From contig UCGV01000002.1 in NCBI GenBank assembly GCA_900471925.1, positions 186,001 to 250,000 on the forward strand: a DNA stretch of 64,000 bases. The letters run 5' to 3'. The DNA is from Hyphomicrobiales bacterium. Its GTDB lineage: Bacteria; Pseudomonadota; Alphaproteobacteria; Rhizobiales; Rhizobiaceae. Both the position numbers and the translations under genes were made by a program. Positions 44,520-53,943 of the stretch are shown in pieces. Below the pieces are notes generated by a model. The model saw only the letters and a program-made list of their open reading frames with translations. It was not told the DNA's origin and made no database searches. The stretch's first letter is position 1, and the number at the start of each line of letters is the position of its first letter.

Positions 44520-45298
44520 TACGATGCCTCCCTGATACGCACAGCGCGCATCACTTTCATTTCGAGATAATGGCGGGTTACTTCTGCATAAGCGGCGCGC
44601 AGTCGCGCGGTCTTCTCGCCGGATGCAAAGGCGTCGATGGTGATCGAGCCCTCGTGGAAGCGGAAGAAAGCAAGCGGTTCGCGCACGAAGCCGACCGCCG
44701 GATAGCGCAGCATGGAAAGAAGCGAGACGAAGGCGTCCGGACCGACGCCGCGATATTCGTTGATCTGAAGCGGCAGCCGTCCCGGATAGAGGGCGTCGAT
44801 CAGGATCTGTCGGCGGTAGAGTGCTGCGCCGGGCGAGATCAGCGATCCCAGGATCTGTCGTTCCACGGCATCGACCGGATAGGTGCCGGTTGCGGGCAGC
44901 CAATCCATGAACTGGCGAAGCTTGATGGGCAGGCCGGGACCATCAGTCACGTCAGCGCCGGTGAAGGCGAAGCCGGTTTCGTCCGTCATGACCGCAAGGC
45001 ACGCATCGATGAAGGTCGGCTCGATCCAGTCGTCGTCATATTGCAGGTGAACGAATTCGCCGGTGGCGTGCAGTGCGCCTTCGAGCCAGCAGAAATGCGG
45101 TCCGAAATCACGCTCGCGCCTGACGTAGGTGATGCGATCACCATAGGCCTCGGCGACCTTCGGCGTATCGTCGGTGGAGCCATGGTCGACGACGATGACC
45201 TCGCACGCTCTCGTTTGGTTCAAGGCGCTGTCGATGGCGACAGGCAACATTCCGGCTCGGTTGAACGTCGGAATGACAATGGAAACAGTCTCAGACAT
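44519..45298 (-). CDS. Family 2 glycosyltransferase
   Basis: A 259-residue GT-A protein with VSIVIPTFNRAGMLPVAID, VVDHGSTDDTP and the DxD-type site LQYDDDWIEP near residue 95. It has no membrane helix, so it works at the cytoplasmic face. It is coupled to colD (1-bp overlap) and to the upstream SDR gene (8-bp overlap), and probably transfers the sugar made by this operon. Confidence 0.88.
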   Translation of the reverse strand: MSETVSIVIPTFNRAGMLPVAIDSALNQTRACEVIVVDHGSTDDTPKVAEAYGDRITYVRRERDFGPHFCWLEGALHATGEFVHLQYDDDWIEPTFIDACLAVMTDETGFAFTGADVTDGPGLPIKLRQFMDWLPATGTYPVDAVERQILGSLISPGAALYRRQILIDALYPGRLPLQINEYRGVGPDAFVSLLSMLRYPAVGFVREPLAFFRFHEGSITIDAFASGEKTARLRAAYAEVTRHYLEMKVMRAVRIREAS

Positions 45299-46082
45299 CG
45301 GAGTCTCCTAGTAACTGTCTAAGCCGCGAGATATCGGCCACCAGGGTGTCGGAGCCGCCGGTCGCCCTGATATCGAGCGGCCGGGAACTGAAACCCTGAA
45401 CAAAATCGCGAATGGTTGTGCCGCGGCCGGAGCCGACATTTACCGGGCCTGTTGCGGAGGAAAGCGCGAGACGCACGACAAACGCTGCGGCATCCGCTGC
45501 CGGCAGAAAATCCCTGACGCTGTCACCGCCCGGAAGCATGAAGGGTTGGCCCAGATCCTCTTCTGCGAGCCTGCGCTCGATGGATGGCCGGAGGAACGAG
45601 CCGGTCTGTTCCGGGTCGTGAATCGAGAAAACGCGTGCTGAACAAAAAGCGCGGCCGGATGCTTCGCAAATGTCGGCGGCAACACTCTCGGCCACCCATT
45701 TTGTGCGTCCGTAAAAGGAAGGCGGTGCCTTTTCGGCGTCTTCTGCGATCGGCAGAGCAGATGGCGCGTAGATGTGGCTCGATGAGCAGAAGACGAACGT
45801 CGCGGGATGGCCCTCGAGCGCCGAGAGAAGATTGATTGTTCCACCCACATTCACCGCATAGGCACGGGCAGGGTCTGCCTTGACCGATGCTACCGGAACC
45901 AGAGCCGCAAGATGAACGACCTTGTCGATCGGAGGCAAGGCGGCGATGGCCGCTCTCGTCGCATCGCGATCCGTCAGATCTACCTTGTTGGCGATGACTT
46001 CCGCGTCTGGCGCGAATTGGGCGAAATGGCGGACGACATGCCTGCCCAGGATCCCGCCTGCCCCTGAGATCAGAACCCGCAT
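45291..46082 (-). CDS. NAD-dependent sugar epimerase/reductase (SDR)
   Basis: The 263-residue SDR has RVLISGAGGILGRHVVRHF at the start, CSSSHIYAPSA and YGRTKWVAE with YxxxK near residue 130. It is shorter than GalE-type enzymes and closer to 4-keto-sugar reductases. First in the operon SDR-GT2-colD-gmd-fcl, it is a candidate for the final keto reduction. ATG 46082 with GAGAGG upstream is preferred to an ORF start at 46163. Confidence 0.86.
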   Translation of the reverse strand: MRVLISGAGGILGRHVVRHFAQFAPDAEVIANKVDLTDRDATRAAIAALPPIDKVVHLAALVPVASVKADPARAYAVNVGGTINLLSALEGHPATFVFCSSSHIYAPSALPIAEDAEKAPPSFYGRTKWVAESVAADICEASGRAFCSARVFSIHDPEQTGSFLRPSIERRLAEEDLGQPFMLPGGDSVRDFLPAADAAAFVVRLALSSATGPVNVGSGRGTTIRDFVQGFSSRPLDIRATGGSDTLVADISRLRQLLGDSDV

Positions 46083-46365
46083 GGAAGCACCTCTCGATGA
46101 ACTGCGCACCCTGCCGAGACAGTTCGGCTGGCAGAGGTCAGGTCGCGCTTCTGATGCATCCAATTCCCTTATTTCCCGCTGACGCGCGTTCTTCGCGACA
46201 CAGCGAACACGTTAAAATGCCGGTCTCGGATGACCGGGTGGCTGCCCCCCAGGATTTCTAACCACGGCAATTGACGTGAATACCCGGCTCATGCCATCTC
46301 CTTCATGGTTAACACCAATGCCGCCTCTGCCATGCGCGAACCTTGCGCGAAAGGAATTGCCCGAC

Positions 46366-47190
46366 ATGCACTTTATTAAAGCAAGGACGCAGAGCGATAA
46401 TCAAAAGGCATTGGTCACGGTGTTCTGCGCGGTCTGGCATCGTCAGAACGACAAGCTGGAATTGCTGAAGTCGCACTACATCAACCTTCGCCAGCAAAGT
46501 GTGGACGTGCGTATCGTCTATATCTTCGACAATGGTGATATGCCGCCCGAGTGGCTGGATGCGGACTGCTTCGTCTTTTCCAAGCCGCTCTCGATCTACG
46601 AGGCCTGGTCGGCTGCCGTGGCTGTCAGCAATTCATTGTTCGTGATGAATCTCAATATGGACGACCGCCTGGCCACGAATGCGGTCGAGCTTATGGTCGG
46701 AGCGGCCTGCGCTTCCTCCGCCGGCCTGGTTGGCGGCGAATGGCTGATCTGCTTTGACAAATCTCATCTTGATGAGCCTTTCAAAGCCCCGATCCTGACC
46801 GCGTCCGAATTTGTTCCGGACTGGCCGCCCCAGCCGCGTGACCGCCTGAGACTGGGATCCGGCACCGGTGAGCGCGGCACGATGGGGCCGGCAACGCTCT
46901 GGAGCCCGCAGATGATCGGCAAATATTACCCGAGCTATTTTGGTGACGGTTCGTTGATCCGGTCTATCGGCGACGCGCTGTTCTGGCATGTCTTCCAGCA
47001 GAAGAATCTCAAAACCGTCCGCTTGCCGCTGCTGATCGGGAAATACTTCTCTTCACCGTCCGATCAGGCTGAATTCCGGGGCCACCAGGATAATGAGCTC
47101 TATCAGCGCTACGGTCTCTCGACCGTGTCCTTTGCCGACCGCATCTATGGCGGCGAAGTGCCACAACTGGCGTATCAGCCCGCCGGCTGA
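46366..47190 (+). CDS. Glycosyltransferase-like protein
   Basis: The 274-residue protein has an N-terminal Rossmann-like half with VTVFCAVWHRQNDKLELLKSHY and VRIVYIFDNGD. The metal site is probably LNMDDRLATNAVEL near residue 100. The C-terminal half is rich in aromatics. The layout is that of a GT-A enzyme, but no exact family is recognised. It is divergent from the glycan operon with 283 bp between. AAAGGAA lies about 10 nt before ATG 46366. Confidence 0.72.
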   Translation: MHFIKARTQSDNQKALVTVFCAVWHRQNDKLELLKSHYINLRQQSVDVRIVYIFDNGDMPPEWLDADCFVFSKPLSIYEAWSAAVAVSNSLFVMNLNMDDRLATNAVELMVGAACASSAGLVGGEWLICFDKSHLDEPFKAPILTASEFVPDWPPQPRDRLRLGSGTGERGTMGPATLWSPQMIGKYYPSYFGDGSLIRSIGDALFWHVFQQKNLKTVRLPLLIGKYFSSPSDQAEFRGHQDNELYQRYGLSTVSFADRIYGGEVPQLAYQPAG

Positions 47191-47293
47191 AGATTGATAG
47201 GATAGAGGACCGGATGCGACACCGCCGAGTGCTCGACGGTGACCGATCCAGCAGAGCTTGTCCGCAACAGTCCCCTGGAGTTTCAAGACGGCT

Positions 47294-47620
47294 TTACCGC
47301 ACCGGCTGGTAGTGGCCGCGTAGCGGCACGCGGCTATCCATGGAAACCACGCCATCGCGTTCACAGACATACATCAGCGTCGGCATGCCGCCGGAGCGGA
47401 AGATCTCGTCGTAACGGCGGCGGACCTGCACGGTCTCGGTGTGGCAGTCGTAGGATTCTTCCACCTTCTTGTCCGGCTGGGCCTTCACACCCGGAAGATC
47501 CTTGTAGGGGTAGAGCGGCTGGACGGCCTGCTTGCCAGAATTCTGCCAGTCGATGGCAAAGGCTGGCGCGGCGGACGCGCCGGCAGCAAGGGACAGCAGG
47601 AAAAGCGCGACGAACCGCAT
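47294..47620 (-). CDS. Small secreted protein, unknown
   Basis: The 108-residue protein starts with a signal peptide (MRFVALFLLSLAAGASAAPAFA). The mature part has two cysteines, in SYDCHTETV and YVCERDG, that could form a disulfide, and a central basic RRRYDEIF. No family recognised. ATG 47620 with AGAGGTTG upstream is used; the longer frame to 47914 runs into the 3' end of the Wzz-like gene. It is downstream of that gene on the same strand. Confidence 0.75.
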   Translation of the reverse strand: MRFVALFLLSLAAGASAAPAFAIDWQNSGKQAVQPLYPYKDLPGVKAQPDKKVEESYDCHTETVQVRRRYDEIFRSGGMPTLMYVCERDGVVSMDSRVPLRGHYQPVR

Positions 47621-47690
47621 GACAACCTCTTTCACGGGCGCCTTCCGTTTGCTGCCCGTCCTCAGGATGTAGGTGGATTGAGGGCCGTCA

Positions 47691-49319
47691 TCAAGCCGAA
47701 GCGCGGGCCGGCTTGCGGAAATAGCTTCTGATGACGGGATGGGAGAAGAGGCCGGCGAGGATAGCAAAACCCGCGCCCACGGCAAAGCCTGCAAGCATGC
47801 CGCCGATAATGCCTGCAACGACGATGATCTTCTTGCTCGGCCCATCCGGCTTGACCGGAACTTCGGCGGGCGAGACGACGCGGATATTGCTCTGGGAGAG
47901 GTTCTGCTCCTCACCGGTTTGGCCCGAGCGTTTCAGCACGCTTTCGTAAAGTTCGCGGGCGGCTGTCGCCTTGCGCTGCAGCTCGTTCAGCTGCACCTGC
48001 TTGTCCGACGTGGTGGCCTGCAAGGCCTTCTGGACGGCGAGTTCCTTGGCGATATCGTCTTCTGCCTTCTTGGCCTGCTCGTAATCAGCCCTTGCCGAGG
48101 TCGCGACACGCTGCAGCTCGCCCCTGATCTCTACGCCGATACTGTCAAGCGAGGAGCGGGCGGCCTGAAGGCGGGGGTGGCGGGCGCCCATCTGACTCTG
48201 AAGACTGCCGACGACGGCTGCCTGTGCGGCGTATTGCTGGCGCAGGCTGACGAGTGGCGATGTGCCGGTGGCGCTGTCCGTCTGGCTGCCGGCGACGACG
48301 TCCTCGACCCGCAGATTGGCGGCGGAATCGGCGCGAACCTTTGCCTGGATGGTCTTTTCCTGGGCAGTGACGAGCAGGGTGTTCAGCGAGACAAGGCGCT
48401 GGTCGGAGATCAGATTGCCTTCGGTCGCGGCCATGTCATTGTCCGCGCGGAAGGTCTCGACCGCCTGTTCGGCGTCCTGCACCTTCTGGCGAAGATCGTC
48501 GAGGCGACCGTCGAGCGCAGACGTGGTGCTCTCGTAGAGACCCGTCGATGCGCTGTTTTCCTCCTGCATGAAGGAGGTGACAACCTGATTTGCGAGCTTT
48601 GCCGATTTTTCCGGATCATGTGTCGTCGCCGCCAGCGAGACGACATAGGTGTTGTTCTCGCGAGTGATCAGCAGGGCTTTCTGCAGCGCGCCGATCACGG
48701 CGGCGCCATCGCTCCTGCCCGCGGTAAATTCCGGATCCTGATCGAGCTTCATGGCGTCGGCCACGCGGCGCAGCACATTGCCTGAAGTCAGGATCTGCAC
48801 CTGGCTGTCGATCAACGTGGAAACCATCTCCGGCGACGGCGCGGAGCTTTGTGTGCCGCTATCGGCAAGGCCAATCTGGCGCGGATCGAAATAGAGGGCC
48901 GCAATGGCGGTGAACTTCTGCGGTATGCGCGGTGCGATGACCGCACCCGCGACAGCGCCAAGTGCGCAAAGGCAAGCGATGACGATACGCCGGCTCCAGA
49001 TGGCGCCGACTGCGGAGCGGATATCCAGAAGCGGACCGGCAACGACCGGTGCTTCCGCAATGACCGGTTCGGGCGTGGGCGGTGGTGGTGCGGCGACAGG
49101 AGGAACGGCGCTCGGCGGCGGCAACGGTTCGACAGGGCGGCTTTGCGGCATCACAGAGCGGACCGGAGTGGGTTCCGGTTCGGGCGGCGGTGGCGGAACG
49201 AAATCGGTCGGCCGAATGATCGGGCTGCGTACACGTGTGCCTTCAGGCGCAGGCTGAGACGACTCAAAACTGCGCCATGCAGGCAGGCGGCTGACCCTGT
49301 TCCTGTCATTCTGGTTCAT
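47691..49319 (-). CDS. Wzz/GumC-family polysaccharide co-polymerase
   Basis: The 542-residue inner-membrane protein has a Pro-rich cytoplasmic N-terminus (about 30-115), a first membrane helix near 135-155 (VIACLCALGAVAGAVIAP), a long periplasmic coiled-coil part (about 160-480, with TLIDSQVQILTSGNVLRRVAD and AARELYESVLKR), and a second helix near 500-525. It sets chain length in Wzy-dependent export. The C-terminal tyrosine kinase domain of ExoP or Wzc is missing; no Walker motif is present. ATG 49319 is the likely start. It is divergent from the GH5 gene. Confidence 0.9.
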   Translation of the reverse strand: MNQNDRNRVSRLPAWRSFESSQPAPEGTRVRSPIIRPTDFVPPPPPEPEPTPVRSVMPQSRPVEPLPPPSAVPPVAAPPPPTPEPVIAEAPVVAGPLLDIRSAVGAIWSRRIVIACLCALGAVAGAVIAPRIPQKFTAIAALYFDPRQIGLADSGTQSSAPSPEMVSTLIDSQVQILTSGNVLRRVADAMKLDQDPEFTAGRSDGAAVIGALQKALLITRENNTYVVSLAATTHDPEKSAKLANQVVTSFMQEENSASTGLYESTTSALDGRLDDLRQKVQDAEQAVETFRADNDMAATEGNLISDQRLVSLNTLLVTAQEKTIQAKVRADSAANLRVEDVVAGSQTDSATGTSPLVSLRQQYAAQAAVVGSLQSQMGARHPRLQAARSSLDSIGVEIRGELQRVATSARADYEQAKKAEDDIAKELAVQKALQATTSDKQVQLNELQRKATAARELYESVLKRSGQTGEEQNLSQSNIRVVSPAEVPVKPDGPSKKIIVVAGIIGGMLAGFAVGAGFAILAGLFSHPVIRSYFRKPARASA

Positions 49320-49382
49320 AAACACCGCATCCGCCCGGCGAGAAAGCATGGCCGGGACACCGGGACTTTAGAAATTCTTAGC

Positions 49383-49395
49383 TAACGGACCGTTA
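49383..49395. repeat. 13-bp inverted repeat in the EPS divergent promoter region
   Basis: TAACGG-A-CCGTTA lies in the 121-bp gap between the divergent co-polymerase and GH5 genes, close to the middle. It is a possible operator for both transcripts. Confidence 0.3.
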
Positions 49396-49440
49396 AGATG
49401 CAGTCATCGAAGGTGGCGTTGCAATCTGCAAGGATGATCC

Positions 49441-50502
49441 ATGAACCGGAAAAGACTGCTGCAGAGGCTGCTGCTTGCCGCCGTCATGGCCCTTTCGCCG
49501 GCGCTTCAGGCTTGGGCTGCTGACGCCCGGCTTTGCTATTACGGGGTCAATCTCTCGGGCGCAGAATATGGCGAGCGCGGCGGCGTCTACGGTACAAACT
49601 ACACCTACCCGGACGAAAAGACGATCGCCTACTTCTCGAAGAAGGGCATGACGGTCATCCGCCTGCCCTTCCGTTGGGAGCGCCTGCAGCCGGTTCTCGG
49701 CGGCCGGCTCGATGCCGACGAGTTGCAGCGGCTGAAGGATACTGTGTCGCTGGTTCGCAAGCACAAGATGAACGTGCTGCTCGATCCGCATAATTTCGGT
49801 TACTACGACAAGGATCAGGTCGGCAAGCCGCCGGCCACCAATGCGGCCTTTGCCGATTTCTGGGCACGGCTCGCGGTCGAATTCGCCAATCAGGATGGCG
49901 TGCTCTTCGGGCTGATGAACGAGCCGCACGACATTCCCGCCACCGACTGGCTGGAAGCCGCCAATGCGGCGATCCGCGGCATTCGCACCGTGGGCGCCCG
50001 CAATCTCGTGCTCGTACCGGGCACGGCCTGGAGCGGGGCGGGAAGTTGGGAGAAAGACGTGATCGGCGGCGCGAACGGCGTCGTGATGCTTGGCGTGCAT
50101 GATCCGCTCGATTTCTACGCCTATGAATTCCACCAGTATCTGGATGCCGATTCCTCCGGCACCCACGACACCTGCGAGGGCGCGAAGGCTGCGATCGATG
50201 CCATTTCCAACGTGACCGCGTGGCTGAAGACGAACGGCAAGCGCGGTTTCCTCGGCGAATTCGGCGCATCGGCCAATGCCGATTGCCTCGACGGGCTGAA
50301 AACGATGCTGACCACCATGTCCGACAACAGCGATGTCTGGCTCGGCTTTTCCTACTGGGCGGCAGGCGAATGGTGGCCGGAAGCGGAGCCCTTTAACGTG
50401 CAGCCGCACAACAAGCCGGAGCGCCCGCAGATGCGCCTTCTCGAGCAGGTCGCAGCAAAGCAGGCTCCCGCCTGCACAGCCGTAAAGACCGCGGAGAAGT
50501 AA
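49441..50502 (+). CDS. Glycoside hydrolase family 5 endoglucanase-like protein
   Basis: The 353-residue protein has a signal peptide (residues 1-26, cleaved near AWA-AD). Its GH5 TIM barrel shows TVIRLPFRWERLQP, the acid/base in GLMNEPHD (near 155) and the nucleophile in GFLGEFGASA (near 275). It should cut beta-1,4-linked glucans, probably in the periplasm or outside. The next gene (polymerase) starts 1 bp after its stop, so it belongs to the exopolysaccharide operon and may trim or release the polymer. Confidence 0.92.
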   Translation: MNRKRLLQRLLLAAVMALSPALQAWAADARLCYYGVNLSGAEYGERGGVYGTNYTYPDEKTIAYFSKKGMTVIRLPFRWERLQPVLGGRLDADELQRLKDTVSLVRKHKMNVLLDPHNFGYYDKDQVGKPPATNAAFADFWARLAVEFANQDGVLFGLMNEPHDIPATDWLEAANAAIRGIRTVGARNLVLVPGTAWSGAGSWEKDVIGGANGVVMLGVHDPLDFYAYEFHQYLDADSSGTHDTCEGAKAAIDAISNVTAWLKTNGKRGFLGEFGASANADCLDGLKTMLTTMSDNSDVWLGFSYWAAGEWWPEAEPFNVQPHNKPERPQMRLLEQVAAKQAPACTAVKTAEK

Positions 50503-50503
50503 G

Positions 50504-51775
50504 ATGGCGGCGATCGGAGATACCAGTCTGCGATATGAAAGGGCGCCCAGTGCGGCCCGTTCGGTCGAACGGCTCGACTATCCGGTCCTGATCCTCGGCC
50601 TTCTCTCGGTTCTCTATAACGGCATCCTCGCCTTCATAAACCACAATGTCATGCCGCTTTCGATGACGCATGTGGCGGCGAGCGAAGGCCTGATCATGGC
50701 GAGCGCGATCCTCTATATCCTGCACAAGGGCATCTACGAGGAAGATCTCCCGGCCTTCCTGTTCATGCTCTTCACGCTGATCGTGACGATCTATGTGAGC
50801 GTGATCAACCGGATGGCCTTCATCGACCATTTCCGCAACGTGCTCATCATCTTCTGCTTTACCGGGCTCGGCGGCTGGTGCAACGAGCGGACGCTGAAGC
50901 TGATCTTCCGGGTGGCCTGCTTCACGGTGCTGCTCTTCCTGATCTTCGAAATCGTCAGCGTGCCCTTCTATGTCAGCATCGTGCATCCGTCGGACTATTT
51001 CGCCAATACACGCGGGCTGCTGCCGCTCAGTTACAACAAGACCGGCCTTTTTCAGAATGCGCTCGGCTTCGAGGGCCGCTTTTCCTTCGGCCTCATCGAC
51101 CATCGCTCCTCATCGATCTTCCTGGAACAGGTATCGCTTGCCAATTTCTGTGGCGTGATCGGGGTCTATCTGATTTCGATGTGGACCCGGCTTTCGGTGA
51201 TCGACCGGCTGCTGGCGATCGCCACGGCCGTGCTGATCCTGACCACCAACGACACGCGCACGATGCTCATCTTCTCAGGCTGCTGCATCGTCGGCTATTT
51301 CATCTTTCCGAGGATACCGAAAAACTTCAATCTTGCGCTGATGCCGCTCATCGTTTGCGCCGGCTTCCTCGTCTATATGAAAGATCCGACCGCCGTCGGC
51401 GACAATTTTACCGGCCGCATCAATTTGACGATGAAGAAACTGTTCGACCTCGACCCGCTGGCCGTGCTCGGGCTGTCGGTCGATCGTGTCGCCGAATTCG
51501 CCGATAGCGGCTATGTCTACCTGATCTATGGCGCGACGATCTTCGGCGTCATCGCCTTCTGGCTGTTCGTCTGCCGCTATCCGGCGGGGCGCACCCAGGC
51601 GCAGCTGCGGTGCGCCCATTCACTTTCTCTTTTCATTTTTCTGAATATGATGATTGGCGGAACGGCGATTTTCTCCATGAAAATCGCCGGGCTTCTGTGG
51701 CTGGTCATCGGGCATATGCGTTACCATGACACGCCACGCATCCGGCAGGGCCGTCCGGCAAATGGTGAGAGTTGA
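50504..51775 (+). CDS. Wzy/VpsF-like polysaccharide polymerase
   Basis: The 423-residue integral membrane protein has about ten helices and a large periplasmic loop (near residues 145-200) with SDYFANTRGLLPLSYNKTGLFQN. The later phrase DRVAEFADSGYVYLIYGATIFG is typical of O-antigen-polymerase-like proteins. It would join repeat units at the periplasmic face. It sits between the endoglucanase and the acyltransferase genes in the same operon. Confidence 0.83.
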   Translation: MAAIGDTSLRYERAPSAARSVERLDYPVLILGLLSVLYNGILAFINHNVMPLSMTHVAASEGLIMASAILYILHKGIYEEDLPAFLFMLFTLIVTIYVSVINRMAFIDHFRNVLIIFCFTGLGGWCNERTLKLIFRVACFTVLLFLIFEIVSVPFYVSIVHPSDYFANTRGLLPLSYNKTGLFQNALGFEGRFSFGLIDHRSSSIFLEQVSLANFCGVIGVYLISMWTRLSVIDRLLAIATAVLILTTNDTRTMLIFSGCCIVGYFIFPRIPKNFNLALMPLIVCAGFLVYMKDPTAVGDNFTGRINLTMKKLFDLDPLAVLGLSVDRVAEFADSGYVYLIYGATIFGVIAFWLFVCRYPAGRTQAQLRCAHSLSLFIFLNMMIGGTAIFSMKIAGLLWLVIGHMRYHDTPRIRQGRPANGES

Positions 51776-51828
51776 CGAAGCGATACGCATCGGTGCGAGC
51801 CGCTGAGCCCGTGGGAGCAAGACAACAG

Positions 51829-52845
51829 ATGCTTGTCCAGCTGCAATATCTGCGCGCCGTCGCTGCGCTCATGGTCGTCTATTTCCATTCGGTATTGCAA
51901 CTCGAGAAGGTCAATCCCGCTGTCAACGCGACCCCATTCGTCTACGGCGAAACCGGTGTCGATATCTTCTTCGTGCTCAGCGGTTTTGTCATGTGGCTGA
52001 CGACGAGCGGACGCAAGACGACGCCGGTCGATTTCGCCCGCAAGCGTATCCGCAGGATCGTTCCGCTCTACTGGCTGGCAACACTGTTTTCGGCCATCGT
52101 TGCGCTCGTGGCCCCGTCAATCCTGAAATCGACGGTCTTCGACCTGCCGCATCTCCTGGCGTCGCTGCTCTTCCTGCCGTGGGCCAATCCCGCCGATCCG
52201 ACGACGACGACACCTGTCGTGGTGCCGGGCTGGACGCTGAACTATGAGATGTTCTTCTACTTCGTCTTCGCGCTGCTGCTGCCGACCCGCGAGGCCTATC
52301 GGCTGCCTGCGATGTTCGCCACCTTCCTGGCCATCATCGCCCTCTGCCATATCCTGCCGGCAACGACGGCGACGGCCTTCTACGGCGAACCGATCATCCT
52401 GGAATTCGTGGCCGGTGCCGTGCTTGGCTGGCTCTATCTGCAGAAAGCGCTGCTGCCACAGCGCTGGGCCTGGGTTCTGCTCGCGGTCGGCTTTGCCTTC
52501 CTGCTCATCAACGAATATCTCGTGCGGCCCGAAGGCCGTTTTTATGCCTGGGGCATACCGGCAATCTTCATCGTCTACAGCGCCATTTCCATCGATTTCT
52601 CGAAGCTGCCGGTCATCGGCTGGCTGAACTATCTCGGCGATGCCTCCTACGAAATCTACATCACCCATGCCTTCACGCTGGCGTTCCTGAGGACTGTCGT
52701 CAATCGCATCCCCATCGGCCTGCTTCAGCAGCCTGTCGTCTTCGTCATGCTCTGTCTCGTGCTGTCTTCCATCGTCGGGGCAATCATTCACGAAATCCTG
52801 ACGCCACGCAGGAAGATGCGCGTCGCCAGCAGGCCGGCCGGCTGA
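51829..52845 (+). CDS. ExoZ-like membrane acyltransferase (acyltransferase 3 family)
   Basis: The 338-residue protein begins LVQLQYLRAVAALMVVYFHS, the classic acyltransferase-3 start with the conserved Arg and His. About ten membrane helices follow, and FVLSGFVMW, RRIVPLYWLAT are family motifs. It probably acetylates the exopolysaccharide, as ExoZ does for succinoglycan. A TTG at 51772 would overlap the polymerase stop and add 19 residues; ATG 51829 starts exactly at the family N-terminus. Confidence 0.9.
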   Translation: MLVQLQYLRAVAALMVVYFHSVLQLEKVNPAVNATPFVYGETGVDIFFVLSGFVMWLTTSGRKTTPVDFARKRIRRIVPLYWLATLFSAIVALVAPSILKSTVFDLPHLLASLLFLPWANPADPTTTTPVVVPGWTLNYEMFFYFVFALLLPTREAYRLPAMFATFLAIIALCHILPATTATAFYGEPIILEFVAGAVLGWLYLQKALLPQRWAWVLLAVGFAFLLINEYLVRPEGRFYAWGIPAIFIVYSAISIDFSKLPVIGWLNYLGDASYEIYITHAFTLAFLRTVVNRIPIGLLQQPVVFVMLCLVLSSIVGAIIHEILTPRRKMRVASRPAG

Positions 52846-53058
52846 CATCAAAATATCGGAGGGCGAAGACGGGCTTTCCAACGGCGCAGGCAGAACGAAG
52901 TTCCGCGCCACCTGCCCTAAGCTTGCGACCATATCAGCGAATGCCGCAGGCGTGAAAGTTCGGCTTGCAATTTCTTGCAGAAATGAAAGCGTGCCGGCCT
53001 GTTCGGCGCCTTGACTTTCATCTAAGCACGACCGGCGGCTGTACGAAGGGAAGAGGAC

Positions 53059-53943
53059 ATGACGGACTACGTATTGACGGTAACCTGTAAGTCGACGCGC
53101 GGCGTCGTGGCGGCGATCTCGACCTATCTCGCCGAAAAGGGTTGCAACATCATCGACAGTTCGCAGTTCGACGATCTCGATACCGGCAAGTTCTTCATGC
53201 GCGTCAGCTTCATTTCCGAAGAGGGGGTAAGCCTTGCGGAGATCAAGGAAGGCTTCAAACCGATCTACGAGAAGTTCGGCATGGATGCAGAGGTCCACGA
53301 CGGCAGCGAGCGCCTGAAGGTGCTTCTGATGGTCTCCCGCTTCGGCCACTGTCTCAACGACCTGCTCTACCGCTGGAAGATCGGCGCCTTGCCGATCGAC
53401 ATCGTCGGTGTCGTCTCCAACCATTTCGAATACCAGAAGGTCGTGGTGAACCATGACATTCCCTTCCACCACATCAAGGTGACGAAGGAAAACAAGCCGC
53501 AGGCAGAAGCCCAAATCCTCGACATCGTGGAGCAGACCGGCACCGAACTCATCGTGCTTGCCCGCTACATGCAGGTTCTCTCCGATGCCATGTGCAAGAA
53601 GATGTCCGGCCGCATCATCAATATCCACCACTCCTTCCTGCCGAGCTTCAAGGGCGCCAACCCCTACAAGCAAGCGTATGAGCGCGGCGTGAAGCTGATC
53701 GGCGCGACGGCCCATTACGTGACGGCCGATCTCGACGAAGGCCCGATCATCGAGCAGGATACGGCGCGCATCACTCATGCACAGAGCGCCGAGGATTATG
53801 TCTCGATCGGCCGCGATGTCGAAAGCCAGGTGCTGGCGCGCGCCATCCATGCGCATATCCATCGCCGCGTGTTCCTGAACGGCAATCGTACCATCGTCTT
53901 CCCCGCAAGCCCGGGAAGCTACGCTTCCGAACGCATGGGTTGA
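53059..53943 (+). CDS. purU: Formyltetrahydrofolate deformylase
   Basis: PurU splits 10-formyl-THF to formate and THF. The 294-residue protein has an N-terminal ACT domain (about 5-75, with TCKSTRGVVAAISTYLAEKG) and a C-terminal formyl-transferase domain with NIHHSFLPSFKGANPY (the catalytic Asn and His, near 192-207) and TADLDEGPIIEQD (catalytic Asp near 235). GGGAAGAGG stands before ATG 53059. The reported role is to balance the one-carbon pool, for example with PurT/PurN. It is monocistronic. Confidence 0.96.
   Translation: MTDYVLTVTCKSTRGVVAAISTYLAEKGCNIIDSSQFDDLDTGKFFMRVSFISEEGVSLAEIKEGFKPIYEKFGMDAEVHDGSERLKVLLMVSRFGHCLNDLLYRWKIGALPIDIVGVVSNHFEYQKVVVNHDIPFHHIKVTKENKPQAEAQILDIVEQTGTELIVLARYMQVLSDAMCKKMSGRIINIHHSFLPSFKGANPYKQAYERGVKLIGATAHYVTADLDEGPIIEQDTARITHAQSAEDYVSIGRDVESQVLARAIHAHIHRRVFLNGNRTIVFPASPGSYASERMG

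Noticed and set aside
44520..44903. N-terminal extension of the ColD-like protein
   Set aside because: The frame runs through the glycosyltransferase gene and is Arg-rich shadow sequence; the true start overlaps the GT stop as TAATG.
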